NCBI GenBank assembly: GCA_012861695.1
Contig: JAAOOA010000387.1
Span: forward strand, 186,001-250,000
Reading direction: 5' to 3'
DNA: 64,000 nucleotides
DNA from: Trematomus loennbergii
Lineage: Eukaryota; Chordata; Actinopteri; Perciformes; Nototheniidae
This document shows positions 22,176-33,980 of the stretch, one piece after another (the stretch's first letter is position 1; every line of letters starts with the position of its first letter). The position numbers and the translations under genes were made by a program. Below the pieces are notes generated by a model. It saw nothing but the letters and a program-made list of their open reading frames with translations, was not told the origin of the DNA and searched no databases.

Positions 22176-22388
22176 CACTTTGTTTTTGTAGATATTTTAT
22201 TAATAAAAACGTAGATAAAGCCAACAAACTAGCTTTGGAGTTGCTTTATTTCCAAAATGTTGAACTATCTCTTTAAAAACGACTAGGACTGACCCTGCGC
22301 TTTCTGAAAACTAGAACGCATTAACAACATTTGCCTACCTTGATTGATCGGCAAAGTCCGACGTCTGTTGTGATATATGCAAATGTCT

Positions 22389-22419
22389 GCACACACACAC
22401 ACACACGCACGCACACACG

Positions 22420-22502
<83 letters not shown>
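22389..22502. repeat. (CA)n microsatellite with CG variants
   Basis: About 114 bp of CA repeats with interspersed CG dinucleotides, directly upstream of the exon 1 of the 24-kb receptor. Confidence 0.97.
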
Positions 22503-22505
<3 letters not shown>

Positions 22506-22592
22506 GATATACCCGGACCACAAAGCATTGATAGGCAGTCAAAGACTTGGCGACGCAGGAGGAGAACGGTTAGAAACAAAAACTCTTACAAG
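22503..22592 (+). promoter_or_regulatory. Promoter/exon 1 of the receptor at 23986
   Basis: After the CA tract comes GGATATACCCGGACCACAAA, then GCATTGATAGGCAGTCA and a block ending ACTCTTACAAG with a consensus donor GTGGGT (intron from 22593). A TTAA-targeting MITE has inserted 46 bp into the intron. Confidence 0.5.
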
Positions 22593-22638
22593 GTGGGTCT
22601 ACTTTTAATAACGTTGTTTATTAAAACATTTTATTTAA

Positions 22639-23126
22639 AGGGGACCTATCATGCAAAATGCACTTTTGTACGTCTTTTATACATGAATATGTGTCCCCGG
22701 TGTTCCAGGGAACTCACCAAGTGTCAGAAAACACAACCCTCTCTATTTTCCTCCATACCCAAATCTCTAAAAAAGGGGCTGCAACGGATCTGATAAAAAC
22801 TGATCCAGATTTGAACACTGTCCTGACGTCAGGACGGTGGCGCTACGGCTATTGGGCCAACTCCACCAATCAGGAGGAGACAGCCACGGCCATTGCCGTT
22901 CGAAAGCGCTGGAGACGCTGTAGTACATATGCCAGGCCTGTAGGTGTGCTGTTCTCACAGAATCTGCCCTTGCAAAAACAGGGGTAAAAAAGTGCAAATT
23001 GAGCGAAATGAGGCATGGCTAAAATGCATGATCTGTTTGGTATTTTGAAAAAAAAAAAGTATAAACATGCCTTATATAGGTATGGTCCTACACTATATTA
23101 TTATAATATAGCATGATAGGTCCACT
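22639..23126. mobile_element. TTAA-flanked MITE (488 bp)
   Basis: Ends AGGGGACCTATCATGC and its inverse GCATGATAGGTCCACT; flanked by TTAA (22635-22638 and 23127-23130). It sits in receptor intron 1. TTAA targets are used by piggyBac and Kolobok transposases. No transposase is encoded; the 109-codon frame inside has no known domain. Confidence 0.75.
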
Positions 23127-23569
23127 TTAAATGTTGTAAACTTTCAATGGTAAAATATATATTATATTGCCTTCAAAGTTCACTAACTTCAAAAGTGCAG
23201 GAAAAGGTAGAAGACATCGTAACAATGCAGAAAGATATCACATCATGTTATAGCAAACATCTGGCAATATCTCGATAAGTCATTTCGACAGCAAAACGTT
23301 ATATATGCTTTAGCACAGCAGGGATGCGTCCAATGATGACAACCAAAGGTAAAACTATTGATCTGACAGAAATAACAGGTTATAAGAGGTCAGGGATATG
23401 AAAGTTAGTCAATGCGTGCTATAAATGACCAGGATGCATTGCATGGCAAGCTGCTGACAGCATATCTAAATATATCATGTACTTAAAAATGTAATGTTTT
23501 TATCGGCTGTATTTTCCACCAATACTGATTTTGAGTATATAAGAACCTTAACAGACTACTCACTTTAAG

Positions 23570-23850
23570 GGCCATGCAAATTGGTCAAGATACTGAACCC
23601 CAACTTGCACATTGGTCAGGATACTCAACCCCAAATTCCAAATATGATTGGATGATTAGCCCCAAATTGCAAATTGGTAAAGATATGGAACCCCAAATTA
23701 TATATTGGCCAAGATACTTAACCCCAAATTAAAATCGATCAAGTGCCCAAACACCAAATTGCAAATTGGTCAGGATACTGAACCCCAAATGAAAATCGAT
23801 CAAGTTTCTGAACACCAAATTACAAATAGGGTGAGATACTGAACCTCAAA
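23570..23850. repeat. ~31-bp degenerate repeat, intron 1
   Basis: About nine units of the GATACTGAACCCCAAATT family between the MITE and coding exon 2 of the 24-kb receptor. Confidence 0.8.
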
Positions 23851-23985
23851 TTGCCTACATGTAAATGGATGAATGTTACCATGCTTTCAAGTGCTTTCAA
23901 TGGTCCTAAAAGCCATATACCATTTCACATATCCTGATTTATATATTAACTTTAATTATTCTCTTTGTCCTCGATTCTAATAGAC

Positions 23986-24817
23986 ATGGCAGCCAATTCC
24001 TCCTCCAACTCCTCCCTCTATCCGGCTGATTGCCAAAACCCCATTTTCATTTTCACAGCCCTTTACATCGTCTGCATCCTCATCCCTGTCTTCATCTTCG
24101 TCCTCTACATCGGCTTCCAACGATGGAGGAAACCTGGCTCTGCAGCAACAACGAGCCACACCCCCGTCGTCACCTGTCACATGGTCGCACTGGATTTAAT
24201 TGGAGTTCTGGGGTTTACCTTTTACTGCTATGGTATCTACACTGATGGACAATATATAATTGAAGTAGGGTCAGGCATCTTTGCCGTAGTCTCCCCGGAC
24301 AGACTCTGTTCCACCTGCTCACCTGTGTGGAGCGCTACCTGGCTGTTGTTCACCCCGTCATTTACCTGAGGCTGAGGCAGGGGGGCGGAGTCAGGATCAG
24401 GAACATCAGCATTGGGTGTGTTTGGTGTATTTGCTTCATATCAGCAGGTCTCCAAGTTATTATTCTTGCCAAGGTCATTTCAGATTTTGTTTTATTGGTG
24501 TTTTCATCGATTGTCGTTTGTTTCTGCAGCATTTCAGTTCTCCTTGTTCTGATTCGCCCAGGGCCGGGGGAAGGGGGCGGGAACAGGGAGCGGGTTGACC
24601 AATCAAAGCAGAGGTTTTTCTACACCATCATGGCCATCATGGCTGCTCTGTTGAGGTTCCTGAGCAGCATTGTAAACACTTCGTTGTATGTTTGTCAGGT
24701 ACATGTCAGGATTATGTATTGATCTGGTCTCTTTTCTGGTTCAATGTTCCCAGCAGTTTAGTTTTACCTCTGCTCTTCCTACAGAGAGCGGGGAAACTAC
24801 CAGGCTGCAAACACTGA
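23986..24817 (+). pseudogene. Plus-subfamily 7TM receptor, at least two lesions
   Basis: MAANSSSNSSLYPADC with TM1-TM2 is open to VVSP, where a C is missing from the CTCCCCGGACAG run (about 24294). TM3 ([13 protein letters not shown]) to TM6 read in the next frame. A three-base loss shortens AALLLRF to AALLRF, and a further deletion around TGTTTGTCAGGTACATG ends the frame at 24722. TM7 and GKLPGCKH survive in another frame to the stop at 24817. Confidence 0.8.
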
Positions 24818-25213
24818 GGCAGTTTGAGAATTAAAGCAAACAGACTTATATGAAAATGCAGCATTCATTTAAATCGTATTTATCTCTTAGTGGAATACAT
24901 TCCTTTTGTTTGCATTCAATTAGAACCTTCTATGGTGTGAGCAGTTAAAGTTCTGTAGTAAAAGTTGATTTTGGGAGTTTTTATTCACCTGTTTATATTT
25001 GCTTAATAAGTTATGCAAGTGCTCTTCTTCCAGAATTGATTCAGCTGAGGCTTATGGGTAATGTAGTATGTAGACCTATCCGTGGCTATTACTTAAGAAT
25101 TGTGAAACTTTATGTAACTTTAAAATATAGAAACTAGTTTTATACTCCTTGTGTACGAAGTGTTCTTTTTTCTTGGTCCTCTAACGGCAATGCTCTATTT
25201 CCTTATTAAACAG

Positions 25214-25280
25214 ATTGAACTCACCTGAAGACAGCGAGGACACGCAGGTGTTCTGGGTCACATTATACTATCTGATTTGA
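25214..25280 (+). other. Candidate 3' exon (SPEDSEDTQVFWVTLYYLI)
   Basis: TTATTAAACAG acceptor followed by an open block reading SPEDSEDTQVFWVTLYYLI and a stop, about 400 bp after the receptor stop. Compared with 22100-22175 the first part of the motif is conserved and the tail is not. Confidence 0.4.
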
Positions 25281-25336
25281 CTGAGCAGCAGTTTTAGCTC
25301 ACAGCTCATTTGAATCCCGTCAAGCATCGACTTTAA

Positions 25337-26024
25337 AGGTCCCATGTCATGGCCATTTCTACTGATCATATTTCCATTGTTGAGGTCTACTAAAATAGAT
25401 TTATATTGTGCAATTTTCCAAACTCACATTGTACAGCATCTCTGTATAGTATGTGTATACACTCTCTGTCCTAAACGGCTTGTAGGAGCTCCTGCCCCCC
25501 CCTCCCTATGAGCCCAGTGGCCGCCTGCGAGTCAGCGAGACACAGCAAAACCCAGCCCGAAACCAGCCCGAACCCACACCCGCAGCCTGAGTGGGAGTTT
25601 GTGTGTGTGCTCACACACCGACTCACAGCCTCGCTGTGTCCCGCCATCTCAGGGAGGAGAAATCGGCGGAGCTGCAGCTGAGAAAAGATTGAGTGTGTGT
25701 GTGTGTGAGGAAGTCCGCGGATTGGTCCATTTGGACTAATCCACGGACTTAACCTAACGGCTCCGCGGACGTAACGTAACGGCTCCACGGATTGGTCCAT
25801 TTGGGTATGGGCACGTCACTGTACCCAGGAAGAAAACAATGAAAAAGAGAAATCTCCAACGAGGCATTCTGGGGCAGCATGGACAGGTATTTTCTGTTTT
25901 AGAGTTTTACTCGCTACAGGGTGTACTTTGAGGGTTTGTGACTTTGCAGACCGTTTACATGCATAAAAACATTCATAACACACAAGGGGACGGGTAATAA
26001 CCGCAAAAGCATGACATAGGACCT
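25337..26024. mobile_element. TTAA-flanked MITE (688 bp) with empty sites
   Basis: Ends AGGTCCCATGTCATG and CATGACATAGGACCT, flanked by TTAA (25333-25336, 26025-26028). The paralogous spacer at about 31459 has a single CTTTAATAGAGGGATGG, the uninterrupted site. The interior carries a GC-rich region with repeated CACGGA/CGCGGA motifs. Kolobok- or piggyBac-type target choice. Confidence 0.85.
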
Positions 26025-26028
26025 TTAA

Positions 26029-27290
26029 TAGAGAGATGGATCATTGAATGTCAACACCACAGCTGTTTTACATACAATACAACCAGAGCTAATGATATTT
26101 GAATGGAATTATTCCTTTGCCTCTTTCTGAACGTATAAACAAAGTACTCGAAATTATTCAGCTAATGTGTTAGCACTATCTGTGTAAGGCATAGAGCCAG
26201 CTATTTCTTATATGTTGGAAAATAAACCCCCAAAAAGGAAGCGTGTATAATTCATTGTGTTGTAAATCTGATCAAAGGGTGTACATTTGGTTTGCAGCAA
26301 CACTGAAAAACATTTGCTAGCCAAATGCTAGCCTGTGGTTAACACATGCTTCGTGTGATGCTAAGCTACGCTAAACACATGATTTTTATTCCAATAGATA
26401 GTACGTCAGCAAATGAGACAATTCCCCAAACGTCTACATTGTAAATTGTAAATTAAATTCAACAATAACAGGCACATGGTAAGCGTCAAATTCCCACTTT
26501 CTTTTGTTTGGCATTAATCGTGCTAACAATTGGGAGGTAGGCCTATATGTTTTTAAGATATTTTTCTGAAAGCAAAGTATTGGACACATATTGTTGCTAG
26601 GTGTAGAATCTGGAGATCACGATGTGTTGTCTCACGCTATGCTAGTGGTAATTTCAACACTCTGACTACTTTACTTATGCCCAGTTGTAAGTATCAAATG
26701 CCTTACCTCAACTTTAAACTATAAAGAGCCATGATGTGTTTTTATACAAATCAGAAATGTCGCCAAAATTGAGCCAATGCTTCCCAAAAACATAGTTAGA
26801 GGTATAGTTTTAAGGCATGTTTCCAGTGGGTAAAGAATATAGGAGCAGAAGCTATGATAAACATTGAATGGTGAGAACTTTAGCTGGTTAGCTTAGCTTA
26901 GCATTCAAAACGGAAACAGTGGGTCTGTACAAATATATAAAAATCCATCTTTTAGCACCTGGAAACCTCACAAATAAACATGTTATTCATCGTCTATTCC
27001 AAATAAAATCTATCCGAGACCCGTGGAGGTTACTAAGTCAACGTCTGACGATTGACACTTTGGTTTTTGTACATTAAAACATTGAAGATAAACCTTTTTA
27101 GTTAGCTAGATTTAGATGTGTTTGTTTGCAAAAATGTTGAAGTGTCCCTTTAAAAACGACTGACCTGACTTGTGGAAAACTATAACGCCATTAAGAACAT
27201 TTGCCTACCTTGGTTGATCGGCAGAATCAAATCAACGTGTGTTATGATATATGCAAACCTCTGCTGCTGCCTGACAAATTATACAATGAA
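26029..27290. other. Spacer, no gene seen
   Basis: AT-rich spacer related to 31.46-32.1 kb (shared GAGATGGATCATTGAATGTC and ACAGCT blocks). It has several GCTAAGCT/TAGCATAG motifs. I see no coding sequence. Confidence 0.5.
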
Positions 27291-27440
<150 letters not shown>

Positions 27441-27448
27441 TCCATAAG

Positions 27449-27526
27449 CATATATCTGGACAACAAAGCATTGAAAGGTAGTCATTGTCTCCGTAGATGC
27501 AGGAGAACGACGATCAGAAAAAAAAG
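27449..27526 (+). promoter_or_regulatory. Promoter/exon 1 of the intact receptor at 28975
   Basis: CATATATCTGGAC (27449-27461) is followed by ACAAAGCATTGAAAGG, TAGTCATTG and CGACGATCAGAAAAAAAAG, with a consensus donor GTGGGT from 27527. Of the plus-strand copies this and the 22.5-kb exon have the strongest donors. Confidence 0.55.
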
Positions 27527-27682
27527 GTGGGTCTTCTTTTAAAACATTATTTTATTACGTTTTGTATTTACATTTGCAGTGATAGCAATGGGAAACCTGC
27601 TTAATATTGTTAGTTTTATCATATTGTACTGAGTTAAAAGTGCAGGAAAAGGTACAAGACAGAGTCACATTATAGAAAAATG

Positions 27683-28136
27683 GGTACCACTTTACAATAA
27701 GACTACCCTTATAAAGGGTTTACGAATAGTTTGTAATTCATTTATTAATTAGGTTGTGAACACTTTACAAATCATTAATAAGCTTTTATAAGACATGAGA
27801 TAAGCAGGGCAACTGTGACCGGCTGCTTGCCAAATAGTGAGCCCACATTTATCTGTACTGCTAAGCCTTATATTGGCTACTTAGCTAACTTCGTCTTCTT
27901 CATCAGCCAGCATCCTTGGTATCTGTTGCTCACTGAGTTGATTCTCGCTAAGTAGCCAATATAAGGCTTAGTCATCTTGCCAAATAGTGAGCCTGTGTTG
28001 ATGTATGAAAACTATGTTAGAACTGGTTTATAAAAGGTTCTTAATGATTAATAAAGTGTTTACAACCTAATTAATAACCTAATTATAAGCCCTTTATGAA
28101 TCCTTTATAAGGGTAGTCTTATTGTAAAGTGGTACC
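27683..28136. mobile_element. Palindromic TIR element (454 bp)
   Basis: Starts GGTACCACTTTACAATAAG and ends with its inverse; inverted ends extend at least 34 bp. Flanks GAAAAATG and GAAAAAGG are a probable 8-bp target duplication with one mismatch. The interior also contains an imperfect inverted repeat (AAGCCTTATATTGGCTACTTAG and its complement). It lies in receptor intron 1. Confidence 0.75.
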
Positions 28137-28957
28137 GAAAAAGGTAATACAAGAATGTATTAATTATGCATTAGCACAGCTTGTGTTCAAAGTTGACAGT
28201 CAAATGGAAAGTTATTGATCTGTCAGAACTGTAAATACATTTTCTGATCATGTTTAGGAGAAGATTTAGCATCCTTTGTGTGCATCTCTTGATTTGAATA
28301 GATTCCTCAGTGCATGACACATTGACCTAAATGAAGGATGCTTCGTAGTCCAAACCAGTATTACAGCTTCACCGTTACCAATTTTACCTTTCAACATTAA
28401 AGCCGAACTTAGGTCACTCAAAGATTCACTTTTTGTTCCCTGCCCTCGCAGCCCGGATAATCTTGTTTTTCTTTTTGGGTTTATCTTGTAGGTTGAATAT
28501 CTGAGCCTGCTAAAAATATCTCCACCTCCTTAGCATACTCGGCACTATAGGGGCACATTTGGGATGCACGTTTGGCTGTTGGAAGCGCAGCTGGACTGCA
28601 AATCCTCCAAAGATATCAGTTTTTTAGAGGCATGTAGGGTTTGCTTCTTTCTTGCCTTAGACTTAATCACCATTACGTTAAATGAAGGTGTAGGAAGTAC
28701 AACATATTTTGGCCTTCTCAGTCAATAAGGCATGCTCTTTATGGAATACCTTGAGTCATTTCATCCATCGTTTACATTTACAACCAAGGCTGATTGGGCG
28801 GCCCACATTTTCTTCTAAGGGGTCATGTTCAAGCTATATTTGGTACAGTTTTAATAGAACATGGTAAAGTTTCCATGGGCAACATTCTGAACCCCTCTTT
28901 GTAAATGGGAGAATGCTGAAATGTGTTTCATTAACTTTCATTATTCTTCTTTCTCAG
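28137..28957 (+). other. Rest of intron 1 of the intact receptor
   Basis: This runs from the TIR element to the acceptor TTCTTCTTTCTCAG (AG at 28956-28957). The 31-bp repeat family of the other plus-strand introns is essentially absent; only GGCAACATTCTGAACCCCTC near 28878 may be a relic. Confidence 0.45.
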
Positions 28958-28974
28958 TAAAGTCCTCCAAACAA

Positions 28975-29838
28975 ATGGACATGTCGGCCAATTCCTCCGC
29001 CAATTCCTCCGCCAATTCCTCCGTCCATCTTCTTGATTGCCAAGACGAAACGTTCGTCTTCACAGCCCTCTACATCGTCTACATCCTCCTCGTCCCTCTC
29101 TTCATCTTCGTCCTCTACATTGGCTTCCAACGATGGAGGAAACGAGGCTCTGCAGCAACAATGAGCCACACCGACGTCTTCACCTTTCACATGGTCATCC
29201 TGGAGTTAATCGGAGTTGTGGGGAGTACCTTCTACTGTCACAGCCTCTACACACATGATCCAGTTACAGGTCAGGTGGGGACATATGTATTTTCTGCCAT
29301 CTCACCTGGACAGACTCTGTTTCACGTGCTCACCTGTGTGGAGCGCTACCTGGCTGTTGTTCACCCCGTCATCTACCTGAGGCTGAGGCAGGGGGGCGGG
29401 GTCAGGATCAGAAACATCAGCATTGGGTGTGTTTGGTGTATTTGCTTCTTTGCAGCAAGTTTCCAATCTCTTCCTTTCTTCCAATTGGTTATTGCATTAA
29501 TGTTTTTTGCCATCTCATTGATTGTCGCCTTTTTCTGCAGCATTTCAGTTCTCTTTGTTCTGATTCGCCCAGGGCCAGGGGAAGGGGGCGGGAAAAGGGA
29601 GCGGGTTGACCAATCAAAGCAGAGGGCTCTTCACACCATGATGGCCATAACGGCTGCTTTGTCTTCGAGGTTATTGAGCATCCTGGTTATAAGCTCCTTT
29701 CATAATTCAACATTGCTGGCTAAATGTGATTTCAAATTAATGATGTGGTCTGCATGCTGGTTCACTGTGCCCAGCAGTCTGGTGTTACCTCTGCTGTTTC
29801 TACAGAGAGCGGGGAAACTACCAGGCTGCAAACACTGA
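28975..29838 (+). CDS. Intact 7TM rhodopsin-like receptor, plus subfamily
   Basis: This is the only fully open receptor here: 287 residues from the ATG at 28975, which follows the acceptor ending at 28957. The frame is open 18 codons further upstream, but that part lies in intron. The N-terminal tail has three N-S-S glycosylation sequons (N6, N10, N14). Helices are at about 27-50, 66-89, 103-126, 148-166, 169-197, 218-241 and 255-276. TM3 ends in ERYLAVVHP (123-131), the D/ERY G-protein contact. ICL3 (198-217) is short, with PGPGEGGG and basic residues. TM7 reads PSSLVLPLLFL, with no NPxxY. A cysteine at the usual top of TM3 is missing and ECL2 is almost absent, so the classical TM3-ECL2 disulfide looks missing. 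It is a plasma membrane chemoreceptor-like protein by inference; ligand and named family are unknown. Confidence 0.8.
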   Translation: MDMSANSSANSSANSSVHLLDCQDETFVFTALYIVYILLVPLFIFVLYIGFQRWRKRGSAATMSHTDVFTFHMVILELIGVVGSTFYCHSLYTHDPVTGQVGTYVFSAISPGQTLFHVLTCVERYLAVVHPVIYLRLRQGGGVRIRNISIGCVWCICFFAASFQSLPFFQLVIALMFFAISLIVAFFCSISVLFVLIRPGPGEGGGKRERVDQSKQRALHTMMAITAALSSRLLSILVISSFHNSTLLAKCDFKLMMWSACWFTVPSSLVLPLLFLQRAGKLPGCKH

Positions 29839-30220
29839 GGCAGATTGAGATTCAAAGATTTCATAGATTTTAGATTTTAGATTTTAACCTTTTATGGAGT
29901 AGTTACCGCATGTTGTAGTAAAACTATATTTTCCCTATTTATCTGTTTTTATGCACATTTTATTTGTTGTTGCATATAAAAAACTTGTTTACATGAAACC
30001 AACAGAAATGTCATATCATGTTTTCATTTTTGAGGTATGAGTAGAGATTTTAATCCATTTAGTTTTGCTAGAATATGATTCAGCTGAGGTTTATGGGTAA
30101 TGTAGTATGTAGACCTATCCGTGGCTATTACTTAAGAATTGTGAAACGTTATGTAACTTTAAAATGTAGAAACTAGTTTTATACTCCTTGTGTACGAAGT
30201 GTTTTATTATCTTGGTCCTC

Positions 30221-31314
30221 GAGTCAATATCACCATACGGTGCATTTGAGACTTCCCAATTTCCCCCAAAAAAGCTGAGATTTTCCATTGAACTTCATAT
30301 TCATTGTATTAAATATATGTTATGCTGGAAATGGATGTTGGTCAAGCTCCCACACTTTTTATAAATTAATTGCTGGCAGACAATGCACATGCAAACAGCT
30401 AAATGTATCCACCCTGTCATGGACAAATTAAAATAGAGTAAATACATTGTAATTACATAATGATTATAAAATGTACATTTTCAGAACGCTATTTAGTCCC
30501 TTTCTCAACGATATATTTCAGTTAATGGAAAAAGTATTTAGATGATAATACAATTATGGTCCTTATGTCCTTCCTGTCACGAACCATGTCCACCCTGTCA
30601 TGGAACTTGCTGACAGGGTGGACAATGACAAGGTGGACATTTTTGGCTAATATTAGCATTTAATGAGCACATGGTGGACCTTCAGTTAACAACATGATTC
30701 AGTTAGCAAGGTGACTGTGTACTGTTTAACAAATATATTTCACATTTCTGAAAGGTTTTTCTATTAATCTAAACATTTCACAATGACAGAGTGGACATGT
30801 TAAGCTTGACAACTAGCCAATGTCTCAGCCTCCATTGGGAAAGACAAAATGGTGGTAGTAATGTAACTGAAAACATCAGAGGGTTTATTATAGGGGCAGT
30901 TACACCATAATGACAGGGTGGACAGCAAATGTCAGGGACACATGCAAAATGTTCAATGTTATTATGAAAATAGAATATACATGATCAAAATGACTTGTTT
31001 TATCAAATAACTCGTTGTGGACAATTAAACCATATAATTATTTTTAAAATGTAGTATCATTTAACCACTTATTACACACACTGTGGTTAGCAGAGCAGTG
31101 TGTGGGACATGCCAACATCACGTACATCCAATGAAAAAATACGGTATAAAATGAAGGAAACACATTTCAAGAGACTTATCATTGTACTGATATGTGTGTA
31201 AATGTTTGGCCATTTATAATAAGACCTCAGAGTTTAATTATTTTTGCTACATTTTTATGATAACTGAGTGATTCTGATGGGGACACCAAAGTTACTTTAT
31301 AGTGATATTGACTC
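30221..31314. mobile_element. TIR DNA element (1.09 kb) with repeated motif
   Basis: Ends GAGTCAATATCACCATA and the inverse TATAGTGATATTGACTC. The paralogous spacer after the 24-kb receptor (about 25175-25190) runs CTTGGTCCTC straight into GCAATGCTCTATT, so this is an insertion. Inside, GACAGGGTGGAC or its complement CACCCTGTCAT recurs at least five times on both strands. No ORF of note, superfamily unknown. Confidence 0.7.
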
Positions 31315-31342
31315 AGCAATGCTCTATTGTCTTTTTAAACAG

Positions 31343-31409
31343 CTTGAACTCACCTGAAGACAGCGAGGACACACAGGTGTTCTGGGTCACATTATACTAT
31401 CTGATTTGA
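31343..31409 (+). other. Candidate 3' exon (SPEDSEDTQVFWVTLYYLI)
   Basis: TTTTTAAACAG acceptor, then the same open block as at 25214-25280 with a synonymous ACA for ACG (Thr). It is 1.5 kb past the intact receptor's stop because of the TIR element in between. Confidence 0.45.
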
Positions 31410-32368
31410 CTGAGCAGCAGTTTTAGCTCACAGTTCATTTGAATCCCGTCCAGCATCAACTTTAATAGAGGGATGGATCATTGAATGTCAACACCACAGC
31501 TGCTTTACATACAATACCATCATATCTAATGATATTTGAATGGGATAATTCCTTTGCCTCTTTCTGAATGTATACAGAAGGCACTTGAATCTCTGAGTCC
31601 CACAGCTAATGTGTTAGCTCTACCTGTATAAGCTATAAAGCTAACTGCCAGTTTCCTATAAACTGTATGTATACACTCCCATAAAATGAAAAAGTTGTTG
31701 TTTTGAATGTCTAATAAAAAGGTTAAGAGATTACAAGCGGCTTTGAATTTGTCTTTTTTATTTTTATCGCTGGATGTTGTTGTTGCCTGATGTGCTAAGT
31801 TAGGCTAAGCCTGACATTTTTTTTAAATCTAAATGTCGGTACATCAGCAAAGTTCATGTTGTAAAATTCAAATGAAAGTCAATAACAAGCTCATTTCTAG
31901 CAGGTTAAGTTCATTACCATAGTTTTGCATTTATTATGTTAACTTCTGGTAAGTTTGTAGCTGAAGCTCATGGGAATGTCAATGGTTGATAGGGTATTTG
32001 TTCATTAACCAAAGCTTTGGACAAGAGATGTAGAGTCAGGAAATCCTAAGGTTTTTAATGGGCATTGGTATGTTTGTGAAATAACTATCCTTTTCTTTGT
32101 ATCCCTATTAAAAACAAATAGAACTTACCCTGCACTTGTGGAAAACAGTTATTGATTTTCCTTTAATTTAATTTACATTTTGAGAACTTGTTTTAGCGGT
32201 TAAAGATGATTGACTTGTGTGTGCATTAACCATTTCTAGTATGATGTATCTTATATTATAAGTAAATGTGGTATAACATTTTATGACATCACATCACAAA
32301 AATGTAATTTAAATTCAATGTAAATAATAGAAGACCAAAAGTAGCACTATGGCCTCTATTACTGATTA
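31410..32368. other. Spacer, no gene seen
   Basis: AT-rich, related in its first half to 26.03-26.3 kb. No coding motif or RNA gene recognised. Confidence 0.5.
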
Positions 32369-33087
32369 CCTGTTAAGCCCGAGAGACCCCGTACCGGGGC
32401 ACTGCCGCAACATCTTGCAGGAAATAGTGTCTGAGGGCATGTTCATTTAATAAACTATGAATGTTTTATATCCATGTAACGGGAAGAAACTCATCTAACT
32501 GATCTTTTTTTTTTTTTTTAAAAGAAAACCCACAATGCTAACACTGAGCCTCTGAATTAGCCCCCACCTTTTCTCTTCACAATGAGTGTGTGTGATTCGA
32601 TTCTATTGGCTCAACGGTCAGAAAGAGGTGTCAACCATCAAAATGAGCAAGGGGGGCCAGAGATATGGAAAATCCACCCAAATGACCCCAGAAGTGGTTT
32701 CTTTTTGCTAAACCTCTCTAAAAAGGTCAAATGTCACTTGTTTTGCATCAATCTTGATACAGGGTACTTATTATATGTTGTACTTTGGATTCCTAAAGCT
32801 TTTAGTCTACCTTACCATCATCCAAGGGTAGTTTTCACTATAAGTAAAAAATAATTTTTGGACGGACACTATAATTTACAGTTTTTTACTATGTAAAATC
32901 TGAATTTCTTTAAAATAAAAAACATTATATTGAGTCTGAATTTTCTACATCCAACTCACAGGTTTATCATTACTTTGAGAAAAAAGATTATTAATTTAAC
33001 CCTTTTAGAAGGGAAGATATGGTCATTTGTTCTGGGAATGTCATTTTCGAGCCTGAGACCTGAAAAACAGGCTCAGGGCTTAAGAGG
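32369..33087. mobile_element. piggyBac-like element (719 bp)
   Basis: Same family as 4628-5070 in opposite orientation: CCTGTTAAGCCC at the left and GGGCTTAAGAGG at the right. TTAA follows on the right; the left flank reads ATTA. It contains a 90-codon frame whose second half (LNLSKKVKCHLFCINLDTG) is shared with the 4.6-kb copy. No transposase domain recognised. Confidence 0.7.
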
Positions 33088-33640
33088 TTAAAGAAGTAAA
33101 AACATAAGCTGTGAAAGGGTTAAAGTTGTCCATGTACCGGAGAAATACCTCGATCACAAGGTCGCCCTACCATTTAAGCATACCCTGCTTTAATGCGTAT
33201 TTTCCTCTAAATAGGACCATCATTTACCTAAAGAACATCATGCTTTATTAAAAATAACCTCGAGAGAGAGAATAGAGATTGAGACCATAACAGTGGCGGA
33301 ATTAAGCAAAGTTATTGAAAAGTGATCAAAAAGTTTGAAAAGGACTAATGAACCATATATTGAAAAACTGAACATACAAGGTTTAATTTAACCCGATACA
33401 AACAACATCTATAAAAACCTATAAACAAAGTTGAAGGCAAAGATCAGTTTATAAAAATCTCTTTAGCAGTGAATACACATTACAATCTCAAAATATCTGT
33501 ATTTAATTAACTACATATTTATATTTTTACACAGGTCAATGGTTTTATCATAAAACATAATTCTCTTCAACAGTAAATGCACATAAGTAAATCTCTTAAT
33601 ATCTGTATTTAACTACATATTTATCTATTTTCTTTGTTTT
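33088..33640. other. Spacer, no gene seen
   Basis: AT-rich with no long open frame. Its end (TATTTAACTACATATTTATC) is the intron side of the next minus-type exon 1 block. Confidence 0.4.
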
Positions 33641-33980
33641 AAAGATCACCCACCTCAGCAAAGTTTCTTCTGATCGTCCTTCTCCACCGTCTCCAAACTC
33701 TCTAACTGCTGTTCACTGTGATCTGATCCAATATATTTAAATCTGTATCCGTGATGAAGGTAAGGGAAGCACAGGTGAGAGCAGGACTGACTCATTTAAT
33801 GGTATTTCTTACGGTAGATTCAAACAGGCAAATGTATTTCTCGCAGTGTGTCTCTGGGAGGTCAGATTGCAGCGACAGCAGCAGCATTATTTCAATAGTG
33901 CGCCAATCATCATCAGCTAGTTGTCTGTGCATTATTTATATAGAGATTATACAACAACAACACAATAAAACACACAGTAA
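33641..33980 (-). promoter_or_regulatory. Orphan minus-type exon 1 and promoter block
   Basis: GAAACTTTGCTGAG with donor GTGGGTGATC on the minus strand and the usual upstream blocks. No minus-strand coding exon 2 follows within the next several kilobases. Confidence 0.45.

Noticed and set aside
22321..22579. Open frames of repeated His-Thr or Cys-Val residues in CA/GT tracts (also at 11898, 27172-27485, 43734-44040, 47692-47947)
   Set aside because: They are translations of dinucleotide microsatellites with no conserved flanking domain.
22658..22987. 109-codon frame after the 22.5-kb exon 1
   Set aside because: Entirely inside a TTAA-flanked MITE; no recognisable domain.
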